DNA of 64,000 nt from Arcicella sp038230735 (GCA_038230735.1 JBBRMR010000006.1:1-64000); one strand, 5' to 3'. Positions 17,980-26,884 are shown, counted from the first letter of the stretch. Program-made: numbers and translations. The notes: generated by a model not told the origin, from the letters alone.

Positions 17980-18124
17980 ATAGCCGTCAGGCTAACGTAG
18001 AGACAATGCGCATTGCCTTGTCTAATTAATGTCCAATTATGGGCAAAAAAACGGACATAGATTAGACAAGGCAATGCCTTGTCTCTACAATTCAACCAAT
18101 TTTTTACCTTAACCTGACGGCTAT
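17980..18124. repeat. Nested inverted-repeat element, GTAGAGA...AAGGCA family copy 2
   Basis: Outer arms ATAGCCGTCAGG (from 17980) and CCTGACGGCTAT (ending 18124) enclose a second pair, 17997-18026 against 18061-18088 (GTAGAGACAA...GCCTTGTCTAAT), which enclose ATGTCC/GGACAT. The middle pair has the same core (GTAGAGA, AAGGCA, TGCCTT) as the element at 9629-9706. Confidence 0.8.
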
Positions 18125-18213
18125 GGTGTCCCTACCAGTCCACACGAGCGAAAGCAATTTAGACTCGGAGCTACCGTCAATGTGGACTGGACTATGCGTC
18201 CCAGTGGTACACC
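18125..18213. repeat. Second inverted repeat abutting the element at 17980-18124
   Basis: CCAGTCCACA (18135-18144) pairs with TGTGGACTGG (18181-18190), and GGTGT (18125-18129) with ACACC (18209-18213). It is more G/C-rich than its surroundings. Together with the previous element it fills most of the 306-bp gap before the GCS2 gene. No ORF is seen. A structured RNA cannot be excluded. Confidence 0.55.
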
Positions 18214-18270
18214 AGCCACGGATAAAAGCTAATTCTGACTCATAATTTACAACTCATAACTAAAATTATT

Positions 18271-19374
18271 ATGCCTAAATTCACACTTGGAATTGAAGAA
18301 GAATTTCAGACCATTGACCCAGTAACTCGGGAGTTACGCTCGCACATGAGTAAAATTGTGGAAGGCGGACAAATCACTTTACAAGAAAGAGTAAAAGAAG
18401 AAATGCACCAAGCGGTGGTGGAAGTTGGGACAAATATTTGTTACAATATCCAACAAGCCCGTGAGGAAGTTGTCGAACTTCGCCGACACATTATTGAGTT
18501 AGCCGACAATCAAAATCTCTTAGTTGCCGCCGCTGGAACGCATCCATTTTCAGATTGGCAAACCCAATTAATAACCCCAAATGCCCGCTACGATGCTTTA
18601 ATCGACGAAATGCGGGATGTTGCCCGAGGAAATCTTATCTTCGGCTTGCACGTACACGTAGGCATTGAAAGTCGTCAAGAAGGGATTCAAATTTTGAATG
18701 CAGTACGATATTTCTTACCGCATATTTATGCTCTTTCCACAAATTCCCCTTTTTGGTGTGGAAGAAATACGGGTTTTAAGTCTTATCGTTCTAAAGTTTT
18801 TGATAAATTTCCACGAACGGGAATCCCCGATTTTTTCGCTTCTGCCAATGAATACGATGAGTATATTGCTCTTTTAGTCAAGACCAATTGTATTGATAAT
18901 GGAAAGAAAATTTGGTGGGATATTCGCCTTCACCCCTATTTTGATACCATTGAATTTAGGATTTGCGATATACCCATGCGTATTGATGAAACCATCTGTT
19001 TAGCGGCATTAATGCAAGCGTTAGTGGCAAAAATGCACAAATTAATGAGCCAAAATCTAAGTTTCAGACCTTACCGTAAAGTCTTAATCAATGAAAATAA
19101 ATGGCGAGCCGCCCGTTATGGAATTCATGGAAAATTGATTGATTTTGGAAAACAAGAAGAAGTGCCGTATCGGGATTTATGCGGTGAATTATTAGATTTT
19201 GTCGATGATGTTTTGGATGATTTAGGTAGTCGTCACGAAGTAGAATATATCCGACAAATCCTTGATCATGGTACTGGTGCAGACCGTCAATTAGCCGTTT
19301 TTGAGCAATCCAATGGGGATTTAATTAAAGTAGTAGATTATATTGTTGAAGAAACTAAGCAAGGGATTTATTAG
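18271..19374 (+). CDS. Carboxylate-amine ligase, GCS2 / YbdK family
   Basis: A 367-residue protein of the glutamate-cysteine ligase family 2 group. The start motif LGIEEEFQTIDP (residues 6-17) carries the conserved acidic metal ligands, and GLHVHVGIES (about 128-137) and RLHPYFDTIEFRICDIPMR (about 224-242) are the other signature blocks. YbdK-type proteins have weak glutamate-cysteine ligase activity, but the true substrates of most members are unknown. Context (two ATP-grasp-like genes, GATase, hydrolase) suggests a dedicated peptide or amide pathway. Length is normal for the family (about 370). It is preceded by a 306-bp repeat-filled gap. Confidence 0.9.
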   Translation: MPKFTLGIEEEFQTIDPVTRELRSHMSKIVEGGQITLQERVKEEMHQAVVEVGTNICYNIQQAREEVVELRRHIIELADNQNLLVAAAGTHPFSDWQTQLITPNARYDALIDEMRDVARGNLIFGLHVHVGIESRQEGIQILNAVRYFLPHIYALSTNSPFWCGRNTGFKSYRSKVFDKFPRTGIPDFFASANEYDEYIALLVKTNCIDNGKKIWWDIRLHPYFDTIEFRICDIPMRIDETICLAALMQALVAKMHKLMSQNLSFRPYRKVLINENKWRAARYGIHGKLIDFGKQEEVPYRDLCGELLDFVDDVLDDLGSRHEVEYIRQILDHGTGADRQLAVFEQSNGDLIKVVDYIVEETKQGIY

Positions 19375-19434
19375 TTTTGAAGTGCCAGTAAAAGTTTGGA
19401 GTCACAGGGGAAATAGATTTTAAGCAATTTTTCT

Positions 19435-19442
19435 TAAATTTG
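19435..19442 (+). promoter_or_regulatory. Possible internal promoter (-7 box) before the GATase gene
   Basis: TAAATTTG matches TAnnTTTG exactly, 79 bases before the GATase start, in a 146-bp gap. The -33 element at the expected distance is weak (TTTA). It would drive the last two genes of the cluster. Confidence 0.35.
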
Positions 19443-19520
19443 TCAATATTTTCTTCTAAGTAGAAAATTATTTCATTTTTAAACTCATCGCTTAAAGCTC
19501 ATGGCTACAAGCTAATTCCC

Positions 19521-20378
19521 ATGCAAAAACCACTAAAAATAGCCATTTTAGATTTATACAATAATGCACCCAACGAAGGAATGCGTTGTATCGTAAAACT
19601 TATCAAAGAATTTCAAGAATCAGAACATATTGAAATAGAAACGAAGATTTTTAATGTGCGTGCCAATAACGAAATTCCAGATTTGAGTTGTGATATTTAT
19701 TTTTCATCGGGTGGTCCGGGAAGCCCCTTAGAATCGGTTGAACCTTGGGAAAAACCATATTTTGAATTTATTGATTCAGTATTTGATTTTAACAAATCAG
19801 AAAAAGTGAACTATGAAGAAAGTACAAAAAAGTATATGTTATTAATTTGTCATTCTTTTCAATTAGTAGCCCGACATTTAGGTATCGGTAAAATTACAAA
19901 ACGTAGAAGTACCGCATTTGGCGTTTTTCCAGTAAATCAAATTGATAAAAATATTAAAGAAGAACTTTTTGAGGGACTGCCAGAACCATTTTATGTAGTT
20001 GATTCCCGTGATTATCAATTAGTTAGTCCAAATTTGAAACGTATTAAAGAATTAGGCGTAACGGTTTTGAGGATGGAAAAAGAGCGTCCACACGTAAATT
20101 TAGAAAGAGCAATTATGGCAATTCGTTTTTCTGATGAGGTATTTGGAACTCAATTTCACCCCGAGGCAGATGGTATTGGAATGTTGAAATATCTTTCGGG
20201 AGAAGAAAAAAAGAAGGTAGTCATCAAAACGCATGGCTTGAAAAAGTACAATGATATGATTGATAAATTGGACGACCCCGATAAAATTTTATTGACTGAA
20301 TCAATCATTATTCCGAAGTTTTTGAAAAAGGCTTTTGTAGCACGGGAATCTCATGTAATAGCACGGCACGATATTTAA
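19521..20378 (+). CDS. Class I glutamine amidotransferase-like protein
   Basis: A 285-residue protein with a complete class I GATase triad: nucleophile Cys 110 in LLICHSFQLV, and His 213 and Glu 215 in GTQFHPEADG. The oxyanion-loop region SSGGPGSPLE (62-71) is also present. Classical members hydrolyse glutamine and pass ammonia to a synthetase; relatives cleave gamma-glutamyl amides. Here it ends 17 bp before an ATP-grasp-like gene, so it could supply ammonia to that ligase or remove a gamma-glutamyl protecting group (inference). A C-terminal extension of about 60 residues after the catalytic domain is Lys/Asp-rich. Confidence 0.85.
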   Translation: MQKPLKIAILDLYNNAPNEGMRCIVKLIKEFQESEHIEIETKIFNVRANNEIPDLSCDIYFSSGGPGSPLESVEPWEKPYFEFIDSVFDFNKSEKVNYEESTKKYMLLICHSFQLVARHLGIGKITKRRSTAFGVFPVNQIDKNIKEELFEGLPEPFYVVDSRDYQLVSPNLKRIKELGVTVLRMEKERPHVNLERAIMAIRFSDEVFGTQFHPEADGIGMLKYLSGEEKKKVVIKTHGLKKYNDMIDKLDDPDKILLTESIIIPKFLKKAFVARESHVIARHDI

Positions 20379-20395
20379 TTCCCGTACTAAATAAT

Positions 20396-21592
20396 ATGCA
20401 AACAGAAATTAGACAGCAATATAACGCATCATTTAATCAGGAAAAATATAAAAATTTCTTAGCTGATTTGAACAAAGCAACCTCTAAACCAATTGAGTTC
20501 AGAATTGCTGAAACGCCCGTATTCGTACCCAAATATCTGAAAGAAAAGTTGATTGAAGCCTGTGAAAGCATTGTGGATGTAATTGTTCAAGAAGATTACA
20601 AAGCTATAACTGACAAAGCAATTCCGTCCAATCAATGCGTTCCTAACGAAAATAATCATACTTCATTTTTAGCCATAGATTTTGCCGTTTGTCATGATGA
20701 CAATAGTAAGTTTATTCCCCAACTCATTGAACTACAGGGATTTCCATCCCTTTTTGGTTTTCAGTATTTAGTTTCAGAAACTTTTCAAAAGCATTTTCCG
20801 ATTCCTGATAAATATGATTTTCTTTTCAATAATTTCGATAGAAAATTATATATTGCAGAATTAAAGAAACTCATTTTGGGTGATGAAAAACCTGAAAATG
20901 TAATTTTATTGGAAATATATCCCGATACTCAAAAGACCAGAGTGGATTTTGACGTTACTGAAAGTTTAGTCGGCGTAAAGGCAGTTTGTCTAACAAAAAT
21001 TATTAAAGAAGGGCGGAAATTATTTTACCAAAATAACGGCATTAAAACCCCAATTCATCGAATTTATAACCGTTTAATATTTGATGATTTGACCAATTTT
21101 CCAGATTTAAAAACGAACTATAATTTAACGGATGATGTGGATGTTGAATGGATTGGGCATCCGAACTGGTTTTTCAGAATTAGTAAATATACGATGCCTT
21201 TCCTCAATAGCCCTTATATCCCAGAATGTCGTTTTTTGAGCGATTTCGATGGAAATTATCCCGAAAAATTATCAGAATATGTATTAAAACCCCTATTTTC
21301 TTTTGCAGGAAGTGGTGTAAAAATCAACGTTTCAACAGAGGATTTGACCAGTATTTCCGACCCAGAGAATTACATTTTACAGAAAAAAGTAAAGTATGAA
21401 CCCGTCATCGAAACTACGGATGGCAGCAAAGTGAAATGTGAAATCAGAATGCTTTACGTTTGGCAAAAAAATGAATCCAGACCTATTTTATTGACCAATT
21501 TAGCCCGCCTTTCCCGTGGAGAAATGATTGGAGTTCGTTTTAATAAAGATTTTGATTGGGTGGGAGGAAGTGTTTGTTTTATGGAAAAATGA
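20396..21592 (+). CDS. Probable circularly permuted ATP-grasp ligase
   Basis: A 398-residue protein. No standard family is obvious, but the motif order suggests a permuted ATP-grasp. An acidic block QLIELQGFPSLFG (Glu 112), like the metal-binding E-x-N segment, precedes a block YVLKPLFSFAGSGVKI (Lys 298 and a Gly loop), like the ATP-binding Lys and glycine loop. The order is the reverse of the ATP-grasp at 16990. Glutathionylspermidine-synthase-like and other permuted ATP-grasp proteins show this order. It is tightly linked (17 bp) to the GATase gene and is the last gene of the cluster. It should ligate a carboxylate to an amine; the substrate is unknown. Confidence 0.6.
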   Translation: MQTEIRQQYNASFNQEKYKNFLADLNKATSKPIEFRIAETPVFVPKYLKEKLIEACESIVDVIVQEDYKAITDKAIPSNQCVPNENNHTSFLAIDFAVCHDDNSKFIPQLIELQGFPSLFGFQYLVSETFQKHFPIPDKYDFLFNNFDRKLYIAELKKLILGDEKPENVILLEIYPDTQKTRVDFDVTESLVGVKAVCLTKIIKEGRKLFYQNNGIKTPIHRIYNRLIFDDLTNFPDLKTNYNLTDDVDVEWIGHPNWFFRISKYTMPFLNSPYIPECRFLSDFDGNYPEKLSEYVLKPLFSFAGSGVKINVSTEDLTSISDPENYILQKKVKYEPVIETTDGSKVKCEIRMLYVWQKNESRPILLTNLARLSRGEMIGVRFNKDFDWVGGSVCFMEK

Positions 21593-21600
21593 GATAATTT

Positions 21601-21713
21601 GAATTTGGATTCGCCAAATTTATTAATTTTTAAGATTTGGAAGTCGATAATAAAATCCTAAAAATCCATTAATCTGATACGGTGCGACATTTCGCAATCC
21701 AAATTCAGACATT
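21601..21713. repeat. Long inverted repeat, TCTGAATTTGGATTCG family copy A
   Basis: Left arm GAATTTGGATTCGC (from 21601) and right arm CGCAATCCAAATTCAGAC (ending 21713) pair imperfectly. A core AAAATCCTAAAAATCC, shared with copy B, lies inside. The element fills the gap between two convergent gene ends. Confidence 0.7.
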
Positions 21714-21719
21714 TTATGT

Positions 21720-23024
21720 TTATTTAATTACAATTATCTTTTCAGTAGCTATTTCATTATCAAATTTAACTTTCACAATATACTGTCCAGAACGTAATTT
21801 ATCAGTATTTAACTCGAATACATTACTTTTCTGAGCAACATAATTTTCTTCATTCTGTAAAATATCCATCATACTGTAAATACCAATCGACAAATCTTTA
21901 ACTCCATTAAATTGAATACTCAAAATTGCATTACTATTTGAAAATATTGGGTTTGGGGAGATTTGAAGGCTTCTATTGTTAGCATTTACTGGCTTAATGC
22001 CCAATGCCAATTCAGAATTAATCAAGAGTCTTTGACGCTTAATACTCAAACTCAAAGCCGACCTAACACGCTTCTTTTGGTCATTCGTAAACGTATTCAT
22101 GCAACGGTCAGGGGAATAATCCATGTAGTTTTCTATCATATTAGTTCGCTTTACTCCACTACAAGTTGAAGTTAAAATTGGACAAGAGGTACTATTATTT
22201 AAACCTTCAATTTGGGGCGTATCATCACAATAATCCGTTCCACAATTCTCATCTCCGTTGGGATGTAATAAACCTAAATAATGTCCTATTTCATGAGTTG
22301 TGGTTCTTCCGAAATTGTAAGTTGTTCCCGTAACCGCACAGCAAGTTCCAAAATTTCTATAATCAGCAATAACTCCGTCAAAAACATTTTGGTCTAAAAT
22401 ATCCTGTGCGGTAGAACCTAAGCCAATTAATTTACTATCGTAAGGAAAACCAGAATATCCAATTGTCCTGCCATCGCTTTTCATAACCCAAATATTTAGA
22501 TATTTTTCATAATCCCAACGAATTTTATTGGCTATGATTTTACTATCTCCTAAAAAATCCCATGATACTTTATCAACGAATGTTCTTGTAATCCCCGTGC
22601 TGACATTACCACTTGGGTCTTTGTTAGCCAATTCAAACTCAATTTCCATGTCTGCCCCAACCGCATTAGTATTGAAGCCTTTTGTTCCTGCTTTACGTCT
22701 ATAATCTTCATTCAAAGCCATTATTTGAGACTTAATTTGTTCATCCGTGATGTTAGCATTATTAGTTCCACCAATGATATTAGCAGGATTATTATGAATG
22801 ATATGAACCACAACAGGAATTTTCAATAACTTATCCTGAACCCTCAAATTTGCCCCTTCCGATTTTGCAATGTCTTGACGTATTTGATACTCAAATTCCG
22901 ATTTTTGACGCAACCAAGATGGATTTTTAGCTTTTTCTTTTTCAACCAAACCAAAGCCACAATGCTCTTGGGCTTGCAAAAATGTTGTGGTTAATAGTAA
23001 ACAAAAAGCAAAAAAGTTTTTCAT
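21720..23024 (-). CDS. Secreted M43-family zinc metalloprotease with type IX secretion tail
   Basis: About 434 residues from the ATG at 23024 (an in-frame ATG at 23039 adds five). A signal peptide ends near FLQAQ. The catalytic domain has the metzincin zinc motif HEIGHYLGLLH, followed by a Cys-rich loop (ENCGTDYCDDTP) and the Met-turn region NYMDYSPDRCM, which place it in the pappalysin family M43. Residues after about 350 form a C-terminal Por/type A sorting domain (start ISPNPIFSN, end IATEKIIVIK), so export through the type IX system is expected. It probably degrades extracellular proteins. Confidence 0.88.
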   Translation of the reverse strand: MKNFFAFCLLLTTTFLQAQEHCGFGLVEKEKAKNPSWLRQKSEFEYQIRQDIAKSEGANLRVQDKLLKIPVVVHIIHNNPANIIGGTNNANITDEQIKSQIMALNEDYRRKAGTKGFNTNAVGADMEIEFELANKDPSGNVSTGITRTFVDKVSWDFLGDSKIIANKIRWDYEKYLNIWVMKSDGRTIGYSGFPYDSKLIGLGSTAQDILDQNVFDGVIADYRNFGTCCAVTGTTYNFGRTTTHEIGHYLGLLHPNGDENCGTDYCDDTPQIEGLNNSTSCPILTSTCSGVKRTNMIENYMDYSPDRCMNTFTNDQKKRVRSALSLSIKRQRLLINSELALGIKPVNANNRSLQISPNPIFSNSNAILSIQFNGVKDLSIGIYSMMDILQNEENYVAQKSNVFELNTDKLRSGQYIVKVKFDNEIATEKIIVIK

Positions 23025-23081
23025 ATTTGTTATATTCATATTTGACTAATAATTCATATCTCAAAACTCATAATTATCCAA

Positions 23082-24047
23082 TTACTTTTCTGCCTCAGAT
23101 TTTTCGTAAGCCATAATAATATCACGTACCAAACGATGCCGTAGAACATCTTTACCGTCTAATTCCACGAAGGTAATTCCTTTGATTCCTCCCAGAATTC
23201 TGGCGGCTTCTGCCAAACCAGATTTCACTTTTGTTGGTAAATCTATCTGAGTTTTATCACCCGTAATTACGACTTTCGACATGATTCCCATACGAGTCAA
23301 AAACATCTTCATTTGCATTGGAGTGGTATTTTGAGCTTCGTCCAACAGGATAAAGGCGTTGTTTAAGGTCCGCCCTCTCATGTATGCCAAAGGAGCAATT
23401 TCAATAATACGATTTTCGATATAAAATTTCAACTTTTCGGGTTGAATCATATCATCCAAAGCGTCATAGATAGGACGAAGGTAGGGATCAATTTTTTCCT
23501 TTAAATCACCAGGTAAAAAACCTAAATTTTCACCCGCTTCCACGGCTGGTCGAGTGATAACGATTTTCTTAACTTCTTTATTTTTCAAAGCCCTAACTGC
23601 CAAAGCCACAGCCATATAGGTCTTACCAGTACCTGCAGGACCCACGGCAAAAACGATGTCATTTTCTGCCACCGCTTCCACCATTTTTTTTTGGTTTGGC
23701 GACTTTATTTTAATAACAATTCCCTTCGTACCGTATAATAACACGTCTCCATCAGGTTCTTTCAAATGTACTTCTGGTTCTGCCTCTGGGTGTTTTTCGA
23801 GGGTCAGGTAGGTACGAACTTGTTCCTTTGAAATTTTTCCGTATTGCTGAAAATGTCTTACCAATGAATCTAAAATATCGTTAATTCTAACAATATCGGT
23901 GATTGACCCACGCACGGTGATTTCATTGCCTCGTGAAATAATTTTACTTTGCGGAAATGCCGCTGCAACTTCTTTAATATTGCTGTTTTCTACGCCAAGA
24001 AAGCCTGCTAACTCAACGTCCTCTAAGGTGATTACTTTTTCTGTCAA
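23082..24047 (-). CDS. PhoH family ATPase
   Basis: A 321-residue cytoplasmic P-loop ATPase. The N-terminal KH-like domain (about 5-70, with SKIISRGNEITVRG) is followed by the PhoH ATPase with Walker A GPAGTGKT (136-143), Walker B ILLDEAQNT (about 234-242) and a sensor motif VVITGDKTQIDLP. PhoH/YbeZ proteins are linked to RNA metabolism and ribosome maturation. The start appears to be TTG: no ATG in frame nearby gives the family start EKVITLEDVELAGFLG. It usually pairs with ybeY, which is not adjacent. A palindromic repeat lies just upstream. Confidence 0.92.
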   Translation of the reverse strand: MTEKVITLEDVELAGFLGVENSNIKEVAAAFPQSKIISRGNEITVRGSITDIVRINDILDSLVRHFQQYGKISKEQVRTYLTLEKHPEAEPEVHLKEPDGDVLLYGTKGIVIKIKSPNQKKMVEAVAENDIVFAVGPAGTGKTYMAVALAVRALKNKEVKKIVITRPAVEAGENLGFLPGDLKEKIDPYLRPIYDALDDMIQPEKLKFYIENRIIEIAPLAYMRGRTLNNAFILLDEAQNTTPMQMKMFLTRMGIMSKVVITGDKTQIDLPTKVKSGLAEAARILGGIKGITFVELDGKDVLRHRLVRDIIMAYEKSEAEK

Positions 24048-24055
24048 TGTTTTTA

Positions 24056-24162
24056 TGGCAGTCGGCTGTCAGCAATCGGCTGTCAGCTTTAAACTGTATG
24101 GATTTAAGGGTTAAAATATAGTAATAAATTTTTGGTAGCCAATTGCTGATAGCCGACTGCCA
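24056..24162. repeat. Inverted repeat between phoH and dnaB
   Basis: Left arm 24056-24081 (TGGCAGTCGGCTGTCAGCAA...) pairs with right arm 24137-24162 (...TTGCTGATAGCCGACTGCCA) over about 26 bases with two transition mismatches. The unit CGGCTGTCAGC is also repeated directly at 24063 and 24077. It is the main content of the 310-bp divergent gap. The rest, to 24357, is AT-rich with no recognised feature. Confidence 0.75.
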
Positions 24163-24357
24163 ATGTTTCCATAAATCTACTAAAAAAAGACATTCAACTG
24201 CATAGAAATACAATATAAAAAATAGCGGTATTGCTTTTTCCTTGAAAATCAGTGGTTTGTGTTAATTGGTTAAAAATTCAAATGGGAAATCTAAGATTTA
24301 TTTTGTAAAATTGTGTAAAAAACGGCTGTAAAATAATATTGATTTTAGACTAACCCA

Positions 24358-25974
24358 ATGGAACAACAGAATCCTAATAACAACAATTTCAAGAAAAATG
24401 GCACTTATGCTGGGGGACGAATTTCATCGCAAAATCGTTGGTTGGATACTGGATTGGGCAAAATTCCACCCCAAGCTACTGACTTGGAGGAGGCGGTTTT
24501 AGGTGCTTTAATGTTGGAAAGGGACGCTTTGACAGACGTTATTGATATTCTGAAAGTTGATACATTTTATAAAGAAGCCCATCAAAGAATTTATGGGGCA
24601 ATTACCCAATTATTTGCCAATTCTGAACCCGTTGACCTTTTAACCGTTAAAAATCAATTGATTAAGACGGGTGAATTAGACATGGTTGGCGGTGCCTTAT
24701 ATTTGGCTGAATTGACCCAAAGAGTAAATTCTGCTGCAAATATTGAGTTTCACGCCCGTATTGTGGTTGAACATTCATTGAAACGCCAAATGATTAATTT
24801 ATCGGGCGAAATTCAGAAAATGGCTTACGAAGATACCACCGATGTATTCGTGCTTTTGGATATGATGGAGCAAAAACTTTTTGCCATTGCTGAGGGAAAT
24901 ATTCGTAAAAATTATGCTGATATGGGGCAAATTATGCGAGCAGCTTTGGTGGAATTAGAAATGAAAAAAGACCAAAAAGAGGGTCTGACGGGTGTTCCGA
25001 CTGGTTTTACGGCTTTGGATAGAGTTACTTCGGGTTTTCAGAAGACTGAATTGGTTATTATTGCAGCGAGGCCAGGAATGGGAAAAACCGCCCTAATTCT
25101 CTCAGCCTGTCGAAATGCCGCCGTTGACCACGGACAAGCCGTAGCTTTTTTCTCTCTGGAAATGTCTTCCATTCAGTTAGTAAATCGTTTGATTTCTGCC
25201 GAAGCCGAATTGGAATCCGATAAATTGCGTAAAGGAAACCTTGCCCCGCACGAATGGGCTCAATTACACGCCAAAATTGGTAAATTGACCAATGCTCCAA
25301 TTTTTATTGACGATACTCCCGCACTCTCCATTCTGGAATTAAGAGCAAAAGCACGCCGTTTAAAGGCTCAACACGATGTTCAGATGATTGTGATTGACTA
25401 TTTGCAGTTAATGTCGGGCGATTCGGGCGGAAAAGGCAGTGGAAACCGTGAACAGGAAATTGCCAATATTTCAAGGTCATTAAAGCAATTAGCGAAGGAA
25501 TTGAACGTACCAGTAATTGCCCTTTCGCAGTTAAGTAGAGCCGTGGAAACCCGTGGTGGAGACAAGAAACCTCAGCTTTCAGATTTAAGAGAATCTGGTT
25601 CGATTGAGCAAGATGCCGATATGGTAATGTTTATCTATCGTCCTGAATACTACGGTATTACGCAAGACGATGCGGGTAATTCGGTAACGGGCATGGGCGA
25701 ATTAATCATTGCCAAAAACCGTGCTGGTTCCTTAGATACTGTTCAATTAAGATTTATCGGAAAATACACAAAATACTGTGATTTGGATGCAACAGATTAC
25801 AGTGGAGGCGGCTATAGCGGTGATTCATTACAATCATTTACCCAAATTGATGATAGCACCCAAACCTTTGAAAATGGGGCAAAAACGATAGGAAGTAGAA
25901 TTAATAATTTACCTCCGCCACCTCAACAGAATCCATTTGGCAGCACACCACCCAATCAGGATGTGCCATTTTAA
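24358..25974 (+). CDS. Replicative DNA helicase DnaB
   Basis: A 538-residue hexameric helicase that unwinds DNA ahead of the replisome. The N-terminal helical domain starts about residue 38 (PPQATDLEEAVLGALML). The RecA-like domain has Walker A ARPGMGKTA (237-245), Walker B MIVIDYLQLM and the H4/arginine-finger region with SQLSRAVETRGGDKKPQLSD and ESGSIEQDADMVMFIYRPEYY. There is no intein. Both termini carry Asn/Gln/Pro-rich low-complexity tails (residues 1-30 and the last 40), which are longer than in E. coli. Monocistronic, with a strong terminator. Confidence 0.97.
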   Translation: MEQQNPNNNNFKKNGTYAGGRISSQNRWLDTGLGKIPPQATDLEEAVLGALMLERDALTDVIDILKVDTFYKEAHQRIYGAITQLFANSEPVDLLTVKNQLIKTGELDMVGGALYLAELTQRVNSAANIEFHARIVVEHSLKRQMINLSGEIQKMAYEDTTDVFVLLDMMEQKLFAIAEGNIRKNYADMGQIMRAALVELEMKKDQKEGLTGVPTGFTALDRVTSGFQKTELVIIAARPGMGKTALILSACRNAAVDHGQAVAFFSLEMSSIQLVNRLISAEAELESDKLRKGNLAPHEWAQLHAKIGKLTNAPIFIDDTPALSILELRAKARRLKAQHDVQMIVIDYLQLMSGDSGGKGSGNREQEIANISRSLKQLAKELNVPVIALSQLSRAVETRGGDKKPQLSDLRESGSIEQDADMVMFIYRPEYYGITQDDAGNSVTGMGELIIAKNRAGSLDTVQLRFIGKYTKYCDLDATDYSGGGYSGDSLQSFTQIDDSTQTFENGAKTIGSRINNLPPPPQQNPFGSTPPNQDVPF

Positions 25975-25987
25975 GAGCATTTTTTAC

Positions 25988-26026
25988 AAAAAGAGAGGGG
26001 AATTTCAGAAATTCTCCTCTCTTTTT
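25988..26026. terminator. Bidirectional terminator between dnaB and the SDR gene
   Basis: An 18-bp stem with one mismatch (AAAAAGAGAGGGGAATTTC against GAAATTCTCCTCTCTTTTT) with A runs before and T runs after, so it works on both strands between the two gene ends. Confidence 0.85.
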
Positions 26027-26071
26027 TTGCCCAAACATCGAAAAATTAACCGAAGCGACGGTCGCATCGAA

Positions 26072-26884
26072 TCACACTCTCTTTAAAGGAGAATCTTTCT
26101 CCTTCGCCAAAGCATTATAAGTCAATTTATCGGTCAATTTAGGTAGCCATTTATTTAAGAAAACTACCATTTTTCCTTGTAAAGTCAAAACCATATCTCT
26201 ATCACGATTTTTGACTGCCTTCAATATATGTTGAGCTACCTCCTCCGAAGACATCATATTTCCTTCATCCCGCATGGATTCCCCTTTTGAATTGCCATCC
26301 GAACCCAACGAAGCAACTCTAATATTAGAAGCCGTAAAACCTGGGCAAGCGGTCAATACATGAACTCCCGTGTGTAAAAGTTCCGTTCTCAAAGCCTCCA
26401 AAAAGCCATTCATCGCAAACTTTGAGGCAGAATAACCAGTTCTTACGGGTAAGCCTCGATAACCCGCAATTGACGAAACCCCAACGATTGACCCCTTCGT
26501 TTCTTTAATATATGGCAAGGCATATTTTGTAGCGTAAACCGTTCCGTAGAAATTTATATCCATTACTTTTTTAATAACATCCATATCACAATCCTCAAAC
26601 ATCGAACGCATTGAAATTCCTGCATTGTTTATTAAAACGTCAATTTTGCCATATTTTGCGATGGTTTTATTGATTACATCTGCATTGTCGGCTTCAATGC
26701 TTACATCTGAAACAATCGGCAAATTATCGATTCCTTGTTTTGTTAATGCTTCACTAACTTCAAAAAGTGGTTCTTTTTTTCGACCAGTTATGACTATATT
26801 TGCTCCTGCTTGCCCAAAAGTAAAAGCCAGAGCTTTCCCAATTCCAGACGATGCCCCTGTGATGATGACTACTTTGTTTTTCAT
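26072..26884 (-). CDS. Short-chain dehydrogenase/reductase (SDR)
   Basis: About 270 residues from the ATG at 26884 (an in-frame ATG at 26899 adds five). It is a classical SDR: cofactor loop TGASSGIG near the N-terminus, NNAG motif in VLINNAGISM, catalytic Ser in VGVSSIAG and the YSASK catalytic Tyr/Lys. It oxidises or reduces a hydroxyl/keto group with NAD(P). The C-terminal segment with VVFLNKWLPKLTDKLTYNAL is hydrophobic and resembles the 11-beta-HSD1-like/DHRS7-like subgroup, which often acts on lipids. The substrate is unknown. Divergent from the MFS gene (about 90 bp). Confidence 0.85.
   Translation of the reverse strand: MKNKVVIITGASSGIGKALAFTFGQAGANIVITGRKKEPLFEVSEALTKQGIDNLPIVSDVSIEADNADVINKTIAKYGKIDVLINNAGISMRSMFEDCDMDVIKKVMDINFYGTVYATKYALPYIKETKGSIVGVSSIAGYRGLPVRTGYSASKFAMNGFLEALRTELLHTGVHVLTACPGFTASNIRVASLGSDGNSKGESMRDEGNMMSSEEVAQHILKAVKNRDRDMVLTLQGKMVVFLNKWLPKLTDKLTYNALAKEKDSPLKRV

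Noticed and set aside
18125..18213. Structured non-coding RNA gene
   Set aside because: Only one short stem and a decayed outer pair are visible; no conserved RNA family recognised.
16990..19374. Glutathione synthesis by GshB- and GshA-like genes
   Set aside because: The ATP-grasp lacks the usual GshB layout, GCS2 members are mostly not true GshA, and two further genes (GATase, permuted ATP-grasp) do not fit the glutathione pathway.
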